A DNA stretch of 64,000 nucleotides from Anaerobacillus isosaccharinicus (GCF_001866075.3 NZ_CP063356.1:4206164-4270163), one strand, 5' to 3'. Positions 52,957 to 61,371 are shown, counted from the first letter of the stretch. Notes: generated by a model from the letters alone, not told the origin. Numbers and translations are program-made.

Positions 52957-53355
52957 TTACATATCTAAATCTGTGAATGCATAAGGTAATAATTCTCTTA
53001 AGGTCAATTCCAATATATCTTTCTTTTCATTTGTTAAATAGACTGGCATTTCAGGTAAACAGAATTCTGCTAGAACTTGTCTGCAAATACTACAAGGTGG
53101 AAGAAAATCTACCGTTTCACCAGCGACAGCTATTGCCTGGAAATCTCCTTTTTTGTAGCCTGCTGTTATAGCAGTGAAGATCGCTGTTCTCTCAGCGCAA
53201 TTTGTTGCACCTAATGAAACATTTTCTACATTTACCCCATTAATAACAGTACCATCTTTTAACAATAATGCTACTCCAACAGGAAATTTAGAATAAGGTA
53301 CATAGGCTCTTTCCCTCATCTTACGTGCACTTTCTACTAAATGTTCTTTGTTCAT
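52957..53355 (-). CDS. cdd: cytidine deaminase
   Basis: 132 residues if started at ATG 53355, whose spacing to GAAGGG is better than that of the in-frame ATG at 53364. Zinc-binding CAERTAIF (with catalytic Glu) and PPCSICRQVLAEF are complete. Deaminates cytidine and deoxycytidine in pyrimidine salvage; tetrameric type. Confidence 0.92.
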   Translation of the reverse strand: MNKEHLVESARKMRERAYVPYSKFPVGVALLLKDGTVINGVNVENVSLGATNCAERTAIFTAITAGYKKGDFQAIAVAGETVDFLPPCSICRQVLAEFCLPEMPVYLTNEKKDILELTLRELLPYAFTDLDM

Positions 53356-53479
53356 TTTATCCATCCCTTCATAAAGAAGTATGAACTTTTTACAGTTCCC
53401 TTAATGCCAATTTTTTCATTGGCAGGACTTCTAATATTATATTTCCCCTAAGTATTTGTCAATAAAAAGCTAGATTATT

Positions 53480-54910
53480 TTAATGAGACACACTAACCTT
53501 TCTTTTATCTTCATTTTCGGTTTTGTTACTCATGTTTTGTTTAACTAATGCTTTCTTTTTCCAATTTCCACTTAGATAATAAACTCCTGTAATAACAAAA
53601 GCTAACACAAAGCTAAGCGCCATTCCGTACCATATCCCATCTGTCCCCAAATAATTGGCTAAAATATAAACGGCTGGAACTCGAACTGCCCATAATGAAG
53701 CAGCTGTAAGAATTAGACCCCAAAGCATATCCCCTGCTCCTCTTAGCACTCCAGTTATGATAAACATAAAGCTAAAAGGAATAAAGGCGAGTGCCACAAT
53801 TTTAAGGTAAGAAGCACCTTCTTTTATGACAAGTAGGTCATCAGTAAATAAAGATAATGCTTGTTCTCTTAAGAAAAATAAGACAAGAGATAAACTTCCT
53901 GTGATCACAAACGTCATTAGCATACCAGAACGAACAATGCTAGGGATACGTTCCCATTTTCCTGCGCCTATGTTCTGTCCTACCATTGCTGATATCGCTA
54001 ATCCTAAGGACATCGCTGGTAATAAAATAAAGCCATCGAGTCTAGTTGCTGTACCAAATCCGGCAACAGTTGCTGCACCTTGTAAGTTAACAGCACCCAT
54101 GACCGCAACTACAGCTAAAGAAACTACTACCTGCTGCAAGCCTGCAGGAATTCCCATTTTAATCATTCTCATAAGATAAAAGTTCTCTGCTTTACCTTTA
54201 AACAATCTCATTTTAAAACCAAGATCACGTCTTTTAATATATATTAACCCTAATCCAAATGCTAACGCTTGTGAAAAAACAGTTGCAAGTGCAGCTCCAG
54301 CTACACCAAGCTCTGGTACAGGGCCAACTCCAATAATGAGAATAGGATCTAAAATAATATTAGTCACCGTCGCGATGATAAGGAAATATAAAGGCGTCTT
54401 TGAATTCCCTAACCCTCTTAAAATAGCACTTAAATAATTATACCCTCCGATAAATACTAATCCCGAGAAAAAGATCATTAAGTATGTTTGAGCCATATCA
54501 AAAATTTCAACTGGTGTTTGTAAAATTCTTAATATATATGGCGTAAGAAAAATAGCAATAACAGTTAAGCCTAAAGCAGCTAAAGTTAAAGCCTTTACTG
54601 AACTATCGACTGTTTTCTGTAATGATTCTTCATCTTGAGCTCCCTTATACTGTGCAACCATCGTTGATGTCGCAATAACAAAACCAAAGATAAAGGCTAA
54701 TAAAACAAAAACGACAGATCCTGAAACTGCAATACTAGCTAATGCATTAGGACCAATAAAACGGCCCACCCAAAAGGCATCAATTAATTGATTTAGCGAT
54801 TGTAATAGATTTCCTATCAATAACGGAAAACTGAAATACAATAAATGCTTAAATACATTTCCTTCCGTTAAATCTCTTCCTTTACTCTTCTCTTTCGTTT
54901 TGCTAATCAT
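53480..54910 (-). CDS. MATE-family multidrug efflux transporter
   Basis: 476 residues, 12 membrane helices in two bundles, starting MISKTKEKSKGRDLTEGNVFKHLLYFSFPLLIGNLLQSLNQLIDAFWVGRFIG, a typical MATE N-terminus. The second half repeats the pattern (MRMIKMGIPAGLQQVVVSL). Exports cationic drugs in exchange for Na or H. Basic C-terminus. Full-length parent of the relic at 9.4 kb. Confidence 0.9.
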   Translation of the reverse strand: MISKTKEKSKGRDLTEGNVFKHLLYFSFPLLIGNLLQSLNQLIDAFWVGRFIGPNALASIAVSGSVVFVLLAFIFGFVIATSTMVAQYKGAQDEESLQKTVDSSVKALTLAALGLTVIAIFLTPYILRILQTPVEIFDMAQTYLMIFFSGLVFIGGYNYLSAILRGLGNSKTPLYFLIIATVTNIILDPILIIGVGPVPELGVAGAALATVFSQALAFGLGLIYIKRRDLGFKMRLFKGKAENFYLMRMIKMGIPAGLQQVVVSLAVVAVMGAVNLQGAATVAGFGTATRLDGFILLPAMSLGLAISAMVGQNIGAGKWERIPSIVRSGMLMTFVITGSLSLVLFFLREQALSLFTDDLLVIKEGASYLKIVALAFIPFSFMFIITGVLRGAGDMLWGLILTAASLWAVRVPAVYILANYLGTDGIWYGMALSFVLAFVITGVYYLSGNWKKKALVKQNMSNKTENEDKRKVSVSH

Positions 54911-54925
54911 GAAGAACCTTCTTTC

Positions 54926-54957
54926 CCAAAGTTAAGTGCCTGCCCACTGAACTTTGC
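54926..54957. repeat. GTTAAGTGCC palindromic repeat, copy C
   Basis: AAAGTTAAGTGCCTGCC-CACTGAACTTTG, directly upstream of the MATE start codon, so it lies in the 5-prime leader of that mRNA. Confidence 0.6.
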
Positions 54958-55144
54958 TTATCAATACATTTTGTCATCAGATATTTTAGGTAGACACAGA
55001 TCCTACCAATTTGGCCAGTAGAATAATAACTACTACTATTTTATATTAGCATAAATATCCATTTTATTGACAATTTCATCATCCTTACAAATAATCTCAT
55101 ATAATACAAGGTTGATTGAAAAATTAAATTAAATCCCCAAAAAT

Positions 55145-55380
55145 TGATTTAAAACAACGTAGTAGTGTATAATCTAAGCATAAACAGACAGACAATAAAA
55201 AAAGACCGAACGATCCAACGTCCGGTCAGCAATTACATCCGCTACTGCTGCTCCTGCGATTACTCGTCGCATGCTTTGCATAGAAGTCTCTCAGGAAGCT
55301 AGCAGGGTGACCAAAAGTTGATACTAATGAAAAAAGTAACTATCCTATTCCTTGGTCAGGGCTGGACGGTTACTTTTTTC
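55145..55380 (+). ncRNA. antisense antitoxin RNA of the type I locus (intact copy)
   Basis: Promoter TTGATT (55145-55150), 18 bp, TATAAT (55169-55174) predicts transcription from about 55181. The transcript has hairpin GACCGAACG (55204-55212) / CGTCCGGTC (55219-55227, one mismatch) and a large bidirectional terminator hairpin AAAAAAGTAAC (55330-55340) / GTTACTTTTTT (55369-55379). It is convergent with, and overlaps the 3-prime end of, the toxin gene, the arrangement of RatA with TxpA. Confidence 0.65.
55330..55379. terminator. shared terminator of toxin mRNA and antitoxin RNA
   Basis: AAAAAAGTAAC and GTTACTTTTTT pair over 11 bp; a smaller CCT/AGG stem lies in the loop. The stem includes the toxin stop codon. 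In copy 1 this hairpin is cut in half by the IS3 element. Confidence 0.75.
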
Positions 55381-55471
55381 TGTCTTTGACGATGACTATA
55401 ATCAATGATAGAACTCCTATCAAAACTATATTTGATTGAAGTGCTACGACTATTGCCTCATATGTCGTCAT
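55370..55471 (-). CDS. putative holin-like type I toxin (copy 2)
   Basis: 33 codons, MTTYEAIVVALQSNIVLIG followed by a hydrophobic segment and KDRKK; differs from copy 1 at two residues (I to V, V to L). Ribosome site GGAGGGGGGTG upstream, LexA-like box in the promoter, antisense RNA overlapping the 3-prime end. A complete type I toxin-antitoxin locus by its layout. Confidence 0.85.
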   Translation of the reverse strand: MTTYEAIVVALQSNIVLIGVLSLIIVIVKDRKK

Positions 55472-55538
55472 TCTTGGCACCCCCCTCCTATAGGGGAATG
55501 GTCAACCGCCCATCCGCTTTATGTAACTGCTAAATATT

Positions 55539-55559
55539 ATTATATCGAACATTAGTTCT
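55539..55559 (-). promoter_or_regulatory. toxin promoter with LexA-like box (copy 2)
   Basis: On the minus strand AGAACTAATGTTCG (55559-55546) precedes TATAAT (55544-55539) by one base. Same layout as 15264-15284 and, by the box to -10 relation, 91-111. Confidence 0.6.
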
Positions 55560-55594
55560 TATATCTATAGTTTTAGAATTAAAAATTAATGCCT

Positions 55595-55622
55595 AAAATT
55601 AAGTACCTGGCACTTAACTTTC
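55595..55622. repeat. GTTAAGTGCC palindromic repeat, copy D
   Basis: AAAATTAAGTACC-TGG-CACTTAACTTTC. The GNAT gene at 55614 ends inside it: the repeat supplies the TAA stop. The paralogous GNAT gene at 16635 has no repeat and a different stop codon. Confidence 0.75.
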
Positions 55623-56174
55623 CTTCTTCCCGCCTCCACGAAACGATAGCCGGTGAAAGGTATTAATATACACAAACAGTTCTTCTCCAGTTACTTTCCT
55701 CGAATCGACTATTAGTGGAAGGTACATGGCATGATAGGTTTCCGGTACCCAGATGTAATGATGGACATACTCGGTAAGAAGAAAACCGCATGATTGCCAA
55801 AAGTGGATACGCCTTGTATTACCTGGTGTTCCCTCTGATTCGGCCTCAATAATTATTTTCTGATACCCCTTAGCAAGTGCTTTCTGTCGCAGGTACCCAA
55901 CAAAATGTTTGCCAAGTCCATGTCCTCGCTCTTTTTGAGCTACTGCCAAATAGTCAATGATCATCACTCGCTTAGATTCAAGCTTCCCTGTGAGAGCCAT
56001 AACTACCGCCCCTGATTTGTTGTACCCCACATGAAGCTCTGCAATTCCTTGTGCAAACATATTTTTAATGATCTTAACCGGTTTAGCTCCCTTATCTCCA
56101 AATGCCTCAATATAAATGGGGCTCACTTCCTCCCAAAGTTCATCGTCCCAAGTATCAACGGTTTTAATTATCAT
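55614..56174 (-). CDS. GNAT N-acetyltransferase (copy 2)
   Basis: 186 residues from ATG 56174 (GGAG upstream; frame is open six codons further). Acetyl-CoA loop ERGHGLGKHFVGYLRQ, otherwise as in copy 1 at 16635. The C-terminus GGGKKES-stop is produced by the palindromic repeat inserted at the 3-prime end, which may also act as terminator. Substrate unknown. Confidence 0.88.
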   Translation of the reverse strand: MIIKTVDTWDDELWEEVSPIYIEAFGDKGAKPVKIIKNMFAQGIAELHVGYNKSGAVVMALTGKLESKRVMIIDYLAVAQKERGHGLGKHFVGYLRQKALAKGYQKIIIEAESEGTPGNTRRIHFWQSCGFLLTEYVHHYIWVPETYHAMYLPLIVDSRKVTGEELFVYINTFHRLSFRGGGKKES

Positions 56175-56330
56175 AAAGATTTCTCCAATCAAACATGTTT
56201 GTTCTTATTTTATACCAAAACTATACAATTTCATTTGCTTCAAAAAATTTGTTTATACGCTCAATGAATTTGATCTAACGTTATTAGATGGGACCTATAG
56301 AAAATAGTTGTTCCGTTTCGACCCTTAGCC

Positions 56331-56633
56331 GAACCGTTGGGCTAATCCCGGTGTATCATAGTTTTTGTAAGTCTTTCCAAACAAAAAAACCCTAAGAGTT
56401 ACGTTAGGGCGTTTTTCGTGATACTAATAGTATTTTCCTGCTTTAATGATCTCAATAATCGCTCGAAGTAAAGCGAAAAAAAATCATGTTTTTTAATTTC
56501 CTTCAAAGTCATCTGGATAAACAACTGATTGAAATAAAAACCATTGTAAGCATTAGGAGAGTAGAAATCCAAATTTTTTCATTACAAAATCAACTCTTAG
56601 GAATATGACTAAAAAAATACAAAAATTAAATTC
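56331..56633. other. intergenic with one terminator-like hairpin
   Basis: AAAACCCTAA (56387-56395) and TTAGGGCGTTTTT (56404-56416) form a plus-strand terminator without an upstream plus-strand gene; a small RNA from about 56260 is possible. The rest is featureless. Confidence 0.4.
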
Positions 56634-57280
56634 TTATTCATTCACTAATTGATTTCTGTCTATTGCTTGAGGAGGTTGCTCGAACCAACCGTTTTCAATC
56701 ATCAAATTTGTACCGTCTTCTGCATATTGTAAAACTTCTGCTGTTAGTCTAACGTAGTTCGATGCTAAATCACGTCTAGGACTTAATCCAAGGGCTCTAC
56801 CATAATGAGTAATTCCAATCGAATTTAATGTGGCAGTCTGGTACATCATCAGTTTATCTGAGAATGGCGCAACTGTTGATGCATTCGGCAATGTATCCCA
56901 TGCACTAGCCGAAGGAAGAAATTCTTTACTTAATAATGAACCAAAAATTTCAACATGCTTGTCAGCAATATCTCTCCCTTTTACCAAATAATCACGGACT
57001 TGTGAAGATTTCGCAACTTGACTAAAGCCCATAAGCAATGTTCTCCCCAATTGATTTGTATCAGGTTAAAATAAATTTGAGACATTTCGATGGCATTTAG
57101 AGGACGATGATGACCGATCCAGCCTGCAATATAACTTTGCTTTTGGACATATTCCACTTTTGTTGAAAAAGGAATAAACGGTGCTCGTAGAAACGTTCCT
57201 TTTGTTAACATGATTTCAGTATGATTTTTATCTTTTTTATATTCAAAATATAGGGAAAATAGGTATGGAATTTTACACGA
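56634..57280 (-). pseudogene. DUF3231 protein, truncated and frameshifted
   Basis: C-terminal DUF3231 unit in two frames: LTKGTFLRAPFIPFSTKVEYVQKQSYIAGWIGHHRPLNAIEMSQIYFNLIQ, then after a frame change near 57055 NQLGRTLLMGFSQVAKSSQVRDYLVKGRDIADKHVEIF ... ENGWFEQPPQAIDRNQLVNE. The N-terminal unit seen in the paralogues at 59024 and 62099 is missing. Decayed third member of this local family. Confidence 0.85.
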
Positions 57281-57541
57281 TGAGTTTGTCAAATGGTTCC
57301 CGTTTGGATATATGTGAATACTTTACTGAATGTGTAAATGAATCGGTAAAACTCTTTAATAAGGCAAAGGATTTTAAAATAATTATAGTAAAAAGTAAAC
57401 ATCTTAGTTTTTTAGTTTTTCTTCTGACTAGTGAAAATTTCTGTATTCATTAGTCTTTTAATTATATTTTTCCCATCAAGGCTTAAAATTATTATTTAGA
57501 AAATTTAAAAATGGAAACAATGAAGTAAATTTCTCCTCAGC
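57281..57541. other. no gene assigned
   Basis: A 62-codon plus-strand frame starts inside the DUF3231 relic and has no ribosome site or family, so I leave it out. Otherwise AT-rich. Confidence 0.4.
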
Positions 57542-57566
57542 AAAAAAAGTTGCCATAACGGCAACT
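57542..57566 (-). terminator. terminator of the DUF2200-SRPBCC operon
   Basis: GTTGCC-ATAAC-GGCAAC stem; on the minus strand seven T residues follow. Confidence 0.75.
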
Positions 57567-57633
57567 CTTTGTTCTCATCAAGCAATCATTAACTCATCTA
57601 ATACTTATAATATTATTCGGCTAATCTTGATCC

Positions 57634-58155
57634 TCATAGAAAGCCATTACTAATGGACAATCTATTACATATATGTAAGTTAACTAAACAAAACTTTATT
57701 TTATAATATTCACGTAACTCAAGAGCATTATCTTCCCACTCGATTTTGCGACCATGAATTAATTGACCAAGAACATCCAAGCATCTATGCCATCCTGCAG
57801 CAGTATAAATCGCCATTGCCCGATCATCAAACGTATGACTAAACGTCAAGGTGCACCCTTGATCAACTTCGTCTAAGCTGATCTCTAACAAATCATCAAC
57901 TTCCCGAAAACAAAAGGAATGTGGTGGAATGAATTCGGTAATAACCGCCTCATAGGTTGACCCTTCACCATCATCAAATTTAATCTTTCCACCCACACTA
58001 AGATCCATATCCTCAGTAGCAAATGGATACCACTGAGTGAAATAATGAGGATCCGTTATATAATGAAAAACGTTTTTAGAACTTAATGGATATATACGTT
58101 CAAAAACCAAAACGGATCTTCCTTCTTTTTCAAGGAGACTACCATAGTTACTCAT
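57634..58155 (-). CDS. SRPBCC/AHSA1-family protein
   Basis: 173 residues. START-like fold with FERIYPLSSKNVFHYITDPHYFTQWYPF, GGKIKFDDGEGSTYEAVITEFIPPHSFCF and the C-terminal helix AAGWHRCLDVLGQLIHG. These proteins bind a hydrophobic ligand, function unknown. About 25 extra C-terminal residues (YYKIKFCLVNLHICNRLSISNGFL) look like read-through after a lost stop. Second gene of an operon with the DUF2200 gene. Confidence 0.85.
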   Translation of the reverse strand: MSNYGSLLEKEGRSVLVFERIYPLSSKNVFHYITDPHYFTQWYPFATEDMDLSVGGKIKFDDGEGSTYEAVITEFIPPHSFCFREVDDLLEISLDEVDQGCTLTFSHTFDDRAMAIYTAAGWHRCLDVLGQLIHGRKIEWEDNALELREYYKIKFCLVNLHICNRLSISNGFL

Positions 58156-58199
58156 TAATGCTTACCCCCTATTTTTCCGATTAATCCGAATTTTTTTTA

Positions 58200-58550
58200 T
58201 TATTTTCGTAATATTTTCTCCATTGCTTTTCCCTTTGCTAACTCATCGATCAGCTTATCCAAAAAGCGAATTTCCTGCATAGTTGGTTCTTCAATGTCTT
58301 CAACACGGACACCACAGACCACTCCTTTGATCAATTTACGTGAAGGGTTCATTTGGGTCGCTTCCGCAAAGAAGGTCTCAAAGTCTGTCTGTTTTTCCAG
58401 TTGAACTTCTAACTCTTCCTGGCTATATCCTGTCAACCAACGAATGATCTCATCAACCTCAGTTTTCGTACGTCCTTTTCTCTCCGCCTTATTAACATAG
58501 TGAGGATAGACACTTGCGAAACTCATTGTATAGATCTTGTGTTTGTTCAT
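58200..58550 (-). CDS. DUF2200-family protein
   Basis: 116 residues starting [47 protein letters not shown], typical of DUF2200. Small cytoplasmic protein of unknown role. AGGAAGGAT ribosome site. Upstream of the SRPBCC gene by 44 bases. Confidence 0.88.
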   Translation of the reverse strand: MNKHKIYTMSFASVYPHYVNKAERKGRTKTEVDEIIRWLTGYSQEELEVQLEKQTDFETFFAEATQMNPSRKLIKGVVCGVRVEDIEEPTMQEIRFLDKLIDELAKGKAMEKILRK

Positions 58551-58592
58551 GATACATCCTTCCTTTCTGATTCTAATTAAATATTTTTAAGT

Positions 58593-58650
58593 TAATGATA
58601 CAACTCCTATCAAGACAATTGAATTCCTTATTTCGAAGTTATGATTTATT
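58593..58650 (-). pseudogene. relic of a holin-like toxin gene
   Basis: The minus strand reads NSIVLIGVVSLT-stop and at the DNA level AATGATACAACTCCTATCAA is shared with the toxin genes at 15.1 and 55.4 kb. The start and the basic tail are gone. Confidence 0.6.
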
Positions 58651-58694
58651 CATAAGTTTACTGGATAAATATATTCGCCAGTTTAATACTAATG

Positions 58695-58719
58695 TTTAGT
58701 GTTATTATATAACACTAAA
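58695..58719. promoter_or_regulatory. perfect palindrome upstream of a 39-codon ORF
   Basis: TTTAGTGTTA (58695-58704), TTATA, TAACACTAAA (58710-58719): 10-bp perfect arms. Its position 22 bp before the ORF at 58741 and the TATAA-like centre suggest an operator over a promoter. Confidence 0.55.
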
Positions 58720-58740
58720 CTCAATGTGGAGGGATGTACG

Positions 58741-58860
58741 TTGGATATTCTTTTTAATTTATTCTCAGGTTTAATTACTACTGGACTTAGAGTAGCATTT
58801 TTCTATAACAATATCATGTTTAGATTAAACACGATGTTAAAGATACGATTAAATCTCTAA
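58741..58860 (+). CDS. small protein, 39 aa, TTG start
   Basis: TTG at 58741 preceded by GGAGGG at seven bases. Product MDILFNLFSGLITTGLRVAF... has an amphipathic/hydrophobic N-terminal half and a basic C-terminal half (FRLNTMLKIRLNL). No family known. Has a palindrome upstream and a terminator downstream, so it is probably a real transcription unit. Confidence 0.55.
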   Translation: MDILFNLFSGLITTGLRVAFFYNNIMFRLNTMLKIRLNL

Positions 58861-58902
58861 TTTAAATTATTGAATATTCATCAGGTATTTCTGCATTGGT
58901 TA

Positions 58903-58937
58903 CAAAAAAGCAGGCAAGTATTTTGCTTGCTTTTTTA
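58903..58937 (+). terminator. terminator after the 39-codon ORF
   Basis: AAAAAGCAGGCAAG and CTTGCTTTTTT pair around a short loop, T6 follows. Confidence 0.75.
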
Positions 58938-59023
58938 TTCTTCATTCACTACATTTCCTCTTATTTTTTAAAGAATTTATATTTTTGATATAAATAGTAA
59001 AATATACTTTTAGAGGTGATTTT

Positions 59024-60028
59024 ATGAATAAAGAGGAACTTAAGCTCACGTCTGCTGAAATAGGGACTTTGTGGGGGCAATATGTTAATGGTTCTGCTGT
59101 TGATATGATAAACAAGTATATGTTATCCATTATCGAAGATCAAAAAATAAAAACATTATTTGAAGATGCTGTAAATACATTTGCAAAACAGAAAAAACAG
59201 GTAGAAAGTTTTATTAAAAACGAGGGATTTCCTGTACCCATTGGGTTTACAGATGCAGACGTTAATATAGGAACAAAACGATTGTTTTCGGACATATTTT
59301 GCTTACATTATTTACACATTATAACACTACATGGTTTATTGGGGCACACCACATCATTAAGTGCCTCTGTAAGAAAGGATTTAAGATATTTTTATGATGA
59401 GTGCGATAATGCAGGAAAAAGAATGTATCATCAAACGATAGAATTACTGTTAGAAAAGGGACATTTTCAAAGAGACCCATACTTTTATCCTGAAGCAACT
59501 CCTGAATTTATTTCAGGTCAAAAATTTTTAGATGGCTACTTTGGAGACAAACGTCCTTTAGCTGCCACTGAAATTATTAGCCTTTCGTTTAATTTAAAAA
59601 AGAAGGTTTTGGAAAAAACTCTTTCTATTGGATTTAGTCAAGTTGCTCAATCAAAAGAAGTGAGGGAATTTCTGGAAAAATCGCAAAAAACATCAGATAA
59701 TCAAATTCAAGCACTAAGTAAAATACTAAAGAAAGATAATTTACCTGTACCTATGAGTTGGGAATCAGAAATCACAACTTCTCAGGATTCTCCTTTTTCA
59801 GATAAGTTAATGATGTTTCAAATTGGTTTTCTGCTTCAGACGTCTCAAGCCTACCATGGAACTGGCCTTGCTTCTGCCATGCGTACGGACCTTGCCGTAA
59901 CTTATGAAAAAATCATATTGAAAAATTTAATGGTGACAAAAGAATGGTTCAATATCATGACGCAATTTAATTGGTTAGAGGAACCCCCTCTTGCCCCAGA
60001 TAGAAAAAAACTTGCAAGAGACAAATAA
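59024..60028 (+). CDS. DUF3231-family protein, 334 aa
   Basis: Two DUF3231 units of about 165 residues: first with VPIGFTDADVNIGTKRLFSDIFCLHYL (about 65-95), second with PVPMSWESEITTSQDSPFSDKLMMFQIGFLLQTSQAYHGTGLASAMRTDLAVTYEKI (about 240-300). Mostly helical, ferritin-like in look; spore-associated roles have been suggested for the family but are not shown. Ends VTKEWFNIMTQFNWLEEPPLAPDRKKL as in the paralogues. AGAGGTGAT ribosome site; terminator at 60043-60071. Confidence 0.88.
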   Translation: MNKEELKLTSAEIGTLWGQYVNGSAVDMINKYMLSIIEDQKIKTLFEDAVNTFAKQKKQVESFIKNEGFPVPIGFTDADVNIGTKRLFSDIFCLHYLHIITLHGLLGHTTSLSASVRKDLRYFYDECDNAGKRMYHQTIELLLEKGHFQRDPYFYPEATPEFISGQKFLDGYFGDKRPLAATEIISLSFNLKKKVLEKTLSIGFSQVAQSKEVREFLEKSQKTSDNQIQALSKILKKDNLPVPMSWESEITTSQDSPFSDKLMMFQIGFLLQTSQAYHGTGLASAMRTDLAVTYEKIILKNLMVTKEWFNIMTQFNWLEEPPLAPDRKKLARDK

Positions 60029-60042
60029 TAATACACAAATTA

Positions 60043-60073
60043 GCACCTCTTGTTGATGGGAGGTGTTTTATTT
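60043..60073 (+). terminator. terminator after DUF3231 gene
   Basis: GCACCTC and GGAGGTG pair, then TTTTATTT. Confidence 0.7.
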
Positions 60074-60090
60074 AGAGGAAATAACTTAAC

Positions 60091-60150
60091 AGCTTTTGTG
60101 TTTCTTTCGTTTAACGAACTTAAAGAAGCAAAAGCTCCGTCCTCGTTTCT
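60091..60150. repeat. dispersed hairpin repeat, copy 2
   Basis: AGCTTTTG (60091-60098) pairs with CAAAAGCT (60129-60136), with inner TTTCTTT/AAAGAAG pairing; followed by CCGTCCTCG. Same repeat type as 15451-15512. Confidence 0.65.
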
Positions 60151-60299
60151 CCCCTAGCTTCCCTCAATCATCCCAAGCAATATGGTTGCCTACCACAACA
60201 AAAACAATAAAATTTTCACCAAATAAAATAAATATTTATTGTAAAACAATAAATAATGTGGTAAATTTCAAATTAATACTATATTGTGAGGTGCTTTTA

Positions 60300-60797
60300 A
60301 TGAAACGTAATCTAGGATCAACACTCTTTTTAAAGGTAGCTGTTATTTTTATCGGCATACCGGTTCTTGCTTTGTGTCTATTTTTGTTACCACAGATTGC
60401 AAATGAGGCAAATGAAGCCTTAGAAAAGGGGTCAGATGTAGCTTTAGTAGTCTATGGCATTTTAATGATTATGTATGTTTCAGTGATCCCATTTTACTTC
60501 GCTTTGTATCAGTCTTTTAACCTTTTAAGCTATATTGATAGGAACCAAGCTTTCTCTGAATTATCTGTAAGGGCTCTAAAAAAAATTAAAAACTGTGCCA
60601 TCATAATCAGTCTTTTGTATGTGGTAGCCTTACCATTCGTCTATATTTTAGCGGAAGTAGATGACGCTCCAGGTCTAATAATCGTTGGAATGGCCATGAT
60701 TTTTGCGCCTATGGTAGTTGCCGTTTTTGCTGCTGTCCTTCAAAGACTCTTACAAGAAGCGATTAATATAAAATCGGAAAATGACTTAACGGTCTGA
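60300..60797 (+). CDS. DUF2975 membrane protein (YoaS-like)
   Basis: 165 residues from ATG 60300 (GAGGTG upstream). Four membrane helices (FLKVAVIFIGIPVLALCLFLL, ALVVYGILMIMYVSVIPFYFAL, NCAIIISLLYVVALPFVYIL, IIVGMAMIFAPMVVAVFAAVL) with the conserved FSELSVRALKKIKNCA segment. Function unknown, but the family nearly always pairs with a small XRE regulator, here the next gene ten bases downstream, as in B. subtilis yoaS-yozG. Confidence 0.88.
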   Translation: MKRNLGSTLFLKVAVIFIGIPVLALCLFLLPQIANEANEALEKGSDVALVVYGILMIMYVSVIPFYFALYQSFNLLSYIDRNQAFSELSVRALKKIKNCAIIISLLYVVALPFVYILAEVDDAPGLIIVGMAMIFAPMVVAVFAAVLQRLLQEAINIKSENDLTV

Positions 60798-60807
60798 GGT
60801 GAAGAAA

Positions 60808-61029
60808 ATGGCGATTATCATTAATATCGATGTAATGTTGGCTAAAAGGAAAATGAGCGTAACAGAGCTCTCAGAAAGGGTTGGTATAACAATAGCTAAC
60901 CTTTCCATATTGAAAAACGGAAAAGCAAAAGCAATTCGATTATCAACTTTAGAGGCGATTTGCAAGGCTTTAGATTGTCAGCCAGGAGATATATTAGAAT
61001 ACAAGAGTGATGAAGACACGGAATCATAG
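60808..61029 (+). CDS. XRE-family regulator (YozG-like)
   Basis: 73 residues from ATG 60808 (TGAGGTGAAG upstream). A single helix-turn-helix (VMLAKRKMSVTELSERVGITIANLSILKNGKAKAIRLSTLEAICKALDCQPGDILEY), Cro/C1 type, lacking any other domain. Partner of the DUF2975 protein in the same operon; may regulate the operon with the membrane protein as sensor. Confidence 0.9.
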   Translation: MAIIINIDVMLAKRKMSVTELSERVGITIANLSILKNGKAKAIRLSTLEAICKALDCQPGDILEYKSDEDTES

Positions 61030-61035
61030 TTAGCT

Positions 61036-61078
61036 TGGAAAAGGTGCCTCATTAGGATCTATGGGGCACCCTTTTAGT
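61036..61078 (+). terminator. terminator of the DUF2975-XRE operon
   Basis: AAAAGGTGCC and GGGCACCCTTTT stem with a short T tract. Confidence 0.75.
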
Positions 61079-61199
61079 TCTTTTTAATAAATTAGTTTTT
61101 CTTCCTTGATTTACATCCTAATTGTATTTTCTAACAAATAGACAACCATAAGTATTTTCCATTGTCAATCCTAATTAATGAAAATTTTATGAATTTTCA

Positions 61200-61228
61200 T
61201 TGAATTCAGTCTTTATTTATGGTATATT
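61200..61228 (+). promoter_or_regulatory. SigA-type promoter of a small ORF
   Basis: TTGAAT (61200-61205), 17 bp, TATATT (61223-61228), 20 bp before the start codon at 61249. Confidence 0.6.
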
Positions 61229-61248
61229 TAGGTAAAGGCGGTGAGCTA

Positions 61249-61371
61249 ATGGAGTATTTAGAATTTTTCTCTCCCAATTCAGCAACTGGAATTAGCTTTT
61301 ATATTGTCGGATTTATTTTGACCGTTTATCTAAATGTTAAAGTATATAGCTTTGATAAGGATGAATCCTAG
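61249..61371 (+). CDS. small membrane protein, 40 aa
   Basis: ATG 61249 after AAAGGCGGTGAG. Product MEYLEFFSPNSATGISFYIV... has one central hydrophobic helix (ISFYIVGFILTVYLNVKVY) and an acidic tail. Own promoter and a strong terminator make it a complete small transcription unit. No family recognised. Confidence 0.6.
   Translation: MEYLEFFSPNSATGISFYIVGFILTVYLNVKVYSFDKDES

Larger units (their letters stand above)
53466..56330. repeat. duplicated segment, copy 2 (intact)
   Basis: Order MATE pump, antitoxin RNA, toxin, GNAT, all colinear with 9343-10057, 15073-15300 and about 16620-17370. This copy lacks the two membrane-protein genes found at 15.5-16.5 kb in copy 1 and has no IS. Confidence 0.85.

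Noticed and set aside
57265-57453. 62-codon plus-strand ORF
   Set aside because: No ribosome site, no recognisable family and it starts inside the DUF3231 relic on the other strand.
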